Shown piece by piece: positions 15,954-19,265 of a DNA stretch of 19,265 nucleotides. The position numbers were made by a program, and so were the translations under genes. The DNA lies in assembly GCA_945901215.1 (NCBI GenBank), contig CAMDKE010000011.1, positions 1 to 19,265 of the forward strand, read 5' to 3'. Positions within the stretch are counted from its first letter, which is position 1. Each line of letters starts with the position of its first letter. The notes beneath the pieces are model-generated. The model had not been told where the DNA came from, made no database searches, and worked only from the letters and a program-made list of their open reading frames with translations. The DNA is from Comamonas sp. lk (GTDB lineage Bacteria > Pseudomonadota > Gammaproteobacteria > Burkholderiales > Burkholderiaceae_C).

Positions 15954-15970
15954 CTAGGGTTTGACCCTAG
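15954..15970. repeat. Short perfect inverted repeat upstream of the MHS transporter
   Basis: CTAGGGT (15954-15960) and ACCCTAG (15964-15970) are perfect complements around TTG. There is no T-run afterwards, so it is a poor terminator; it could be a regulator site for the transporter 125 bases downstream, or a weak hairpin after the isomerase gene. A TTGACG at 15991-15996 nearby may be a -35 element, but no good -10 is seen. Confidence 0.4.
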
Positions 15971-16094
15971 TTGGTCAGCGTTCAGTCAGTTTGACGCAAG
16001 CTGGCGTTATTTTCACGTAAGAGCAGGGTCAGTGCCTTAGCCAAGAATAGAGGTGTTCCTCATTTGAGGACTTTCAACGATTGGAGACAAAACT

Positions 16095-17855
16095 ATGGCA
16101 GTTGCAGCACCGCGCCCGATGTCGGCAGAAGAGAAGAAAGTCATCTTCGCTTCCTCCCTCGGCACTGTTTTTGAGTGGTACGACTTTTACCTCTACGGTT
16201 CTTTGGCAGCCATTATTGCCAAGCAGTTCTTCAGCGGTTTGGATGAAGGTTCGGCCTTCATTTTTGCCCTGCTGGCGTTTGCTGCCGGTTTCATCGTGCG
16301 CCCATTCGGCGCGCTGGTGTTTGGCCGCCTGGGCGACATGATCGGACGCAAGTACACCTTTTTGGTAACGATTCTGATCATGGGCTTGTCGACCTTTATC
16401 GTCGGTATCTTGCCCAATTACGCGACCATTGGTGCTGCCGCTCCGGTGATCCTGATTGCGCTGCGCATGCTGCAAGGTCTGGCGCTCGGTGGTGAGTACG
16501 GCGGCGCTGCGACCTATGTGGCCGAGCATTCGCCCCACGGCAAGCGTGGCGCATACACCGCCTGGATTCAAACCACCGCCACCCTGGGCCTGTTCCTGAG
16601 TCTGATGGTGATTTTGGGCACCCGCACCCTTATTGGCGAAGAAGCCTTTGCCGATTGGGGCTGGCGTGTCCCATTCCTGCTGTCTATTTTGTTGTTGGGC
16701 GTGTCGGTCTACATTCGTTTGAGCATGAATGAGTCGCCCGCTTTCACCAAGATGAAGGCCGAAGGCAAGACGTCCAAAGCGCCCTTGAGCGAAGCCTTTG
16801 GCCAGTGGAAGAACCTGAAGATTGTGATCTTGGCCCTCATTGGCCTGACCGCCGGCCAAGCCGTGGTTTGGTACTCGGGCCAGTTCTATGCCTTGTTCTT
16901 CCTGACCCAAGCGCTCAAGGTGGACGGCCCCACGGCCAACATCATGGTCGCCATCTCCTTGGTCATTGGTACGCCCTTCTTCATCGTCTTTGGCTCCTTG
17001 TCCGACAAGATTGGCCGCAAACCCATCATCTTGGCTGGCTGCTTTTTGGCTGCGGTGACTTACTTCCCGGTGTTCACGGCCTTGACCAAGGCTGCAAACC
17101 CCGATCTGGCTGCTGCGCAAGCCGCTGCCAAGGTCACCGTCACGGCCGACCCTGCGGAATGCTCGTTCCAGTTCAACCCCACGGGCACCAAGAAGTTCAC
17201 CTCGTCATGCGACATCGCCAAACAAAAGCTGGCTGCTGCATCGGTGAGCTACGACAACGTGGTCGCACCTGCCGGAACCCCTGCGGTCATCAAAGTGGGT
17301 GAAACCGAAGTGCTGACCGTCGTCACGCCTGAGGACATCGCTGCCGCCAAAGAGGCCGCTGAGAAGAAATTGGCCGACCTGAACGCCGCAGAGACCAAAG
17401 ACGCCAAAGCCATCGGCGCCGCAACCGCCAGCGTGAAAGCCCTGAGTGGCGAGAAAACCGCCAAAGACGCGGTCCTCTCGGGCAAGCTCAGTGCAGCGCT
17501 CAAAGCCGCGGGTTACCCTGCTAAGGCGGACATGGCCAAGTTTGACAAAGTCACTGTGGTCATCATCCTCACCTACCTGGTGCTCTTGGTAACCATGGTC
17601 TACGGCCCAATTGCTGCCATGCTGGTTGAAATGTTCCCCACCCGCATCCGTTACACGTCCATGAGCCTGCCCTACCACATCGGTAACGGCTGGTTTGGCG
17701 GCCTGCTGCCCACCACCGCTTTTGCGATCGTGGCCCAGACCGGCAATATGTACAACGGCCTGTGGTACCCAATCATCATTGCGGGTGCAACTGTCGTGAT
17801 CGGTGGTTTGTTCATCAAAGAAACCAAAGACGTGGACATTTACGCCAACGACTAA
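16095..17855 (+). CDS. MFS transporter, metabolite:H+ symporter (MHS/ProP-ShiA type) with large periplasmic insertion
   Basis: 586-residue, 12-span inner-membrane transporter. The family start is GTVFEWYDFYLYG (23-35), and the MFS motif A loops are GRLGDMIGRK (77-86) and its second-half repeat GSLSDKIGRK (300-309). LRMLQGLALGGEYGGAATYVAEH (123-145) is the MHS signature; it is given here by position because the family is clear from the GGEYGGA core. Spans 1-9 lie at about 17-331 and spans 10-12 at 487-575. Residues about 333-484 form an extra Ala/Lys-rich hydrophilic segment with Cys356 and Cys372, absent from the roughly 430-residue classical members. Substrate unknown (relatives move dicarboxylates, shikimate, proline or betaine). 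GGAG lies 8 bases before the ATG. Confidence 0.92.
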   Translation: MAVAAPRPMSAEEKKVIFASSLGTVFEWYDFYLYGSLAAIIAKQFFSGLDEGSAFIFALLAFAAGFIVRPFGALVFGRLGDMIGRKYTFLVTILIMGLSTFIVGILPNYATIGAAAPVILIALRMLQGLALGGEYGGAATYVAEHSPHGKRGAYTAWIQTTATLGLFLSLMVILGTRTLIGEEAFADWGWRVPFLLSILLLGVSVYIRLSMNESPAFTKMKAEGKTSKAPLSEAFGQWKNLKIVILALIGLTAGQAVVWYSGQFYALFFLTQALKVDGPTANIMVAISLVIGTPFFIVFGSLSDKIGRKPIILAGCFLAAVTYFPVFTALTKAANPDLAAAQAAAKVTVTADPAECSFQFNPTGTKKFTSSCDIAKQKLAAASVSYDNVVAPAGTPAVIKVGETEVLTVVTPEDIAAAKEAAEKKLADLNAAETKDAKAIGAATASVKALSGEKTAKDAVLSGKLSAALKAAGYPAKADMAKFDKVTVVIILTYLVLLVTMVYGPIAAMLVEMFPTRIRYTSMSLPYHIGNGWFGGLLPTTAFAIVAQTGNMYNGLWYPIIIAGATVVIGGLFIKETKDVDIYAND

Positions 17856-17865
17856 TGTGTTGTGC

Positions 17866-17884
17866 TTGAGTTGAGTTGAGTTGA
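17866..17884 (+). repeat. Short tandem repeat of TTGAG
   Basis: Three exact copies of TTGAG plus TTGA lie 11 bases after the transporter stop codon. Five-base units of this kind can slip during replication; here they are non-coding, so copy changes would not affect a protein. No function is evident. Confidence 0.8.
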
Positions 17885-17886
17885 CG

Positions 17887-17943
17887 CCCCGGCCCTCGCG
17901 GTCGGGGTAATTCACAGGCTCTCTTTTTGAGAGCCTTTTTTTT
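17887..17943 (+). terminator. Double hairpin ending in a Rho-independent terminator after the transporter gene
   Basis: A first hairpin (CCCCGGCC at 17887-17894 with GGTCGGGG at 17900-17907, one G-T pair) is followed by a classical terminator: GGCTCTC (17917-17923), loop TTTTT, GAGAGCC (17929-17935), and eight T at 17936-17943. The second stem is perfect. It lies just before the 55-residue protein gene, so that gene needs a promoter other than the transporter's or depends on read-through. Confidence 0.92.
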
Positions 17944-17954
17944 GGGGTAGGGCT

Positions 17955-18122
17955 ATGTGGAAAATTGCATTGGGATTTGCCGTGTTTGCGGCCTTGGCGA
18001 TCTATATATTGAGCCAAGGTGGGGATATTGATATGGGCGGTGAAAAGCACGGTGGCGACGCCACGCACACCGAGGAGCCGGCCGCCGTCCCACCGGCATC
18101 GGCTGCACATGACGTGAAATAA
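17955..18122 (+). CDS. Small single-span membrane protein of unknown function (55 residues)
   Basis: A 55-residue frame begins with ATG at 17955 and ends with TAA at 18120-18122. Residues 2-19 form a membrane helix with a Lys near its start (WKIALGFAVFAALAIYIL), followed by a short acidic/glycine motif (SQGGDIDMGGEKHGGD, 20-35) and a flexible Glu/Pro/Ala/His tail. The clean helix, the tail composition and the GGTAGGG sequence just before the ATG make it look like a real gene, not a chance frame. The tail contains His32, His38 and His52, which could bind metal, but this is only a possibility. I do not recognise a named family. The gene starts 11 bases after the terminator T-run. Confidence 0.68.
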   Translation: MWKIALGFAVFAALAIYILSQGGDIDMGGEKHGGDATHTEEPAAVPPASAAHDVK

Positions 18123-18148
18123 CATTACCAAAAACAGTATTGTTTATG

Positions 18149-18166
18149 GCAAGTACCTATACTTGC
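18149..18166. promoter_or_regulatory. 18-bp palindrome overlapping a -10 box, probable operator/promoter
   Basis: GCAAGTA (18149-18155) and TACTTGC (18160-18166) are perfect 7-base complements around CCTA. The right arm contains TATACT (18158-18163), a good -10 box, and the start codon of the next gene is at 18171. A transcript initiated here would begin at about the ATG, so translation may be leaderless; no ribosome binding site is visible. No good -35 is seen at the standard distance, which fits an activated or repressed promoter. Confidence 0.55.
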
Positions 18167-18170
18167 TTGC

Positions 18171-18644
18171 ATGCAGTACACGAAAACGGACAAAGGGCAA
18201 CAGGCGTTTAAGCAACGTTCGCCGCTTTTTTCTGCCCGTCAGCGAGCCTGCTTTATTCTTTTTGACGGCATAAAGACCGCCGACCAGGTACTCGCTGCAA
18301 CGGCTGGCTTGGGCGCCACCTGGGCCGACGTGCAGCACCTGGTGGACTGCGGTTTGGTACTGGCGGTGGAATCGCCGCGCGCAGCGCCCCCGGCCATGGC
18401 GCCCGATAACGCGCCCCCCTTTGAAGCCTCGCTGCCCCGCGCGCGCAGTGCACAGGCGCGTTACACCCTCGCCAAGCCCTTGGCCACACAGCTCACGGCC
18501 AGCTTGGGCCTGAAGGGGTTTCGCCTGAACCTGGCCGTGGAGTCGGCGGCTGGTTGCGACGAATTGCTATTGCTTTTGCCCAAGATCGAGGCCGCGCTCG
18601 GCCCCGAAGCCTGCCAGGAATTGTCGCGCGCACTCAAAGATTGA
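18171..18644 (+). CDS. Conserved-looking hypothetical protein, two-domain, function unknown
   Basis: 157-residue soluble protein. Residues 1-66 are helical and charged (QQAFKQRSPLFSARQRACFILFDG, then TADQVLAATAGLGATWADVQHLVDCGLV), a layout that resembles a small winged-helix or DprA-like helical domain. A Pro/Ala linker (69-92) leads to a second helical domain (95-155) with LAKPLATQLTASLGLKGFRL and CDELLLLLPKIEAAL. No catalytic motif or membrane span is visible, and I do not recognise the family. Third-position GC bias and the long open frame support coding. The start ATG at 18171 is the only good one and has no ribosome binding site. It ends 48 bases before uvrA. Confidence 0.78.
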   Translation: MQYTKTDKGQQAFKQRSPLFSARQRACFILFDGIKTADQVLAATAGLGATWADVQHLVDCGLVLAVESPRAAPPAMAPDNAPPFEASLPRARSAQARYTLAKPLATQLTASLGLKGFRLNLAVESAAGCDELLLLLPKIEAALGPEACQELSRALKD

Positions 18645-18692
18645 ACCCACCACTGCCTAGAATGCTTCTCCCCATTTCAAAGAGCATTCACT

Positions 18693-19265
18693 ATGTCCCA
18701 AGGCACCATCCGCATTCGCGGGGCGCGGCAGCACAATCTCAAGAACATCGACCTCGACATCCGCACCGGTGAATTGACGGTGGTCACCGGCCCCAGCGGC
18801 TCGGGCAAGTCGAGTCTGGTGTTTGACACGCTGTACGCCGAGGGCCAGCGCCGCTACGTGGAAACTTTTTCCGCCTACGCCCGCCAGTTTCTGGACCGCA
18901 TGGACAAACCGGCGGTGGACAAAGTCGAAGGCGTGCCCCCGGCAATCGCCATCGACCAGACCAACCCGGTGCGCTCCAGCCGCTCCACCGTTGGCACGAT
19001 GACGGAGTTGAATGACCACCTGAAACTCCTTTTTTCCCGCGCTGGTAGCCTGTTTGATCAGGACACGGCCTTGCCTGTGCAACACGATACGCCCGAGACA
19101 ATTTACGCCGCACTGTCGCGCCAGGCCGCCGCCCTCGGTGACCCGCGTCTGGTGTTGACTTTTCCGGTTGAACTGCCCGCCCAAACCAGTGCCGAGGAAC
19201 TGGCCCAGTGGCTCAGCGCCAGCGGCTTTACGCGCATCCACGCGGAACGCTCGTTGGGGTCAGGG
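18693..19265 (+). CDS. uvrA: UvrA excinuclease ATPase subunit, N-terminal part (possibly the enlarged/paralogous UvrA type)
   Basis: 191 codons are present before the window ends. UvrA scans DNA for damage and loads UvrB in nucleotide excision repair. RIRGARQHNLKNIDLDI (7-23) and the Walker A GPSGSGKSSLVFDTLYAEGQ (33-52) are typical, followed by RRYVETFSAYARQFL and RSTVGTMTELNDHLKLLF. GPSGSGKS instead of the usual GLSGSGKS, YVETFSAYARQFLDRMDKP, and PAIAIDQTNP resemble the long UvrA proteins I recall in Burkholderiales and Pseudomonas rather than standard UvrA; full length is needed to tell. The usual Cys pair after LLFxRA is replaced by Asp122/Asp124 (LFDQDTALPV). The start at 18693 matches the canonical beginning. 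Confidence 0.85.
   Translation, partial: MSQGTIRIRGARQHNLKNIDLDIRTGELTVVTGPSGSGKSSLVFDTLYAEGQRRYVETFSAYARQFLDRMDKPAVDKVEGVPPAIAIDQTNPVRSSRSTVGTMTELNDHLKLLFSRAGSLFDQDTALPVQHDTPETIYAALSRQAAALGDPRLVLTFPVELPAQTSAEELAQWLSASGFTRIHAERSLGSG

Noticed and set aside
17205..18131. 308-codon minus-strand frame across the transporter end and the small-protein gene.
   Set aside because: It crosses a perfect terminator hairpin and is antisense to the transporter's last spans; no recognisable features.
1..19265. Defence system, prophage, integron, insertion sequence, CRISPR array or tRNA.
   Set aside because: No transposase, terminal repeat, spaced direct-repeat array, or tRNA-like cloverleaf was found; xerC here is the chromosomal housekeeping type in its usual dapF context.

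Overview
The window is about 19.3 kb of GC-rich, densely coding bacterial chromosome. Gene content and order fit a betaproteobacterium of the Burkholderiales, most likely Comamonadaceae (Rhodoferax/Polaromonas-like); this is an inference from protein style and synteny, since no database was searched. Almost all of it is housekeeping sequence. I see no insertion sequence, prophage, CRISPR array, tRNA or rRNA.

Region 1 (1-2522, +): the end of a System I cytochrome c maturation operon, ccmF (3' end only), ccmG, ccmH and ccmI, with overlapping or near-touching genes. A YqaA-type membrane protein gene (2540-3016, -) converges on it. Region 2 (3155-6029, +): dusB-fis-purH, joined by two ATGA overlaps. 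A strong bidirectional terminator (6032-6062) separates purH from the convergent cysK (-). Region 3 (7010-7520): cysK is divergent from rnpB, the RNase P RNA (+), which carries a paired base change in its catalytic P4 helix. A large membrane O-acyltransferase with a C-terminal SGNH domain (7519-9474, -) converges on rnpB.

Region 4 (9586-11312, -): a two-gene operon of a LACTB2-like metallo-beta-lactamase-fold hydrolase followed by an S4-domain pseudouridine-synthase-like protein whose expected catalytic Asp is Glu. Region 5 (11416-15929, +): dapF, a DUF484 gene and xerC in the classical proteobacterial order, then HMG-CoA lyase, a DUF1289 protein and a DsbA-fold isomerase. Region 6 (16095-19265, +): an MHS-family transporter with a roughly 150-residue periplasmic insertion, a terminator, a 55-residue single-span membrane protein, a 157-residue protein of unknown function behind an 18-bp palindrome that overlaps its -10 box, and the start of a uvrA gene resembling the enlarged/paralogous UvrA type.

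No new multi-gene system is evident. The most useful leads are the P4 covariation in rnpB, the Asp-less pseudouridine-synthase-like protein beside a possible RNase-like MBL protein, the transporter insertion, and the small-protein/unknown-protein pair upstream of uvrA.
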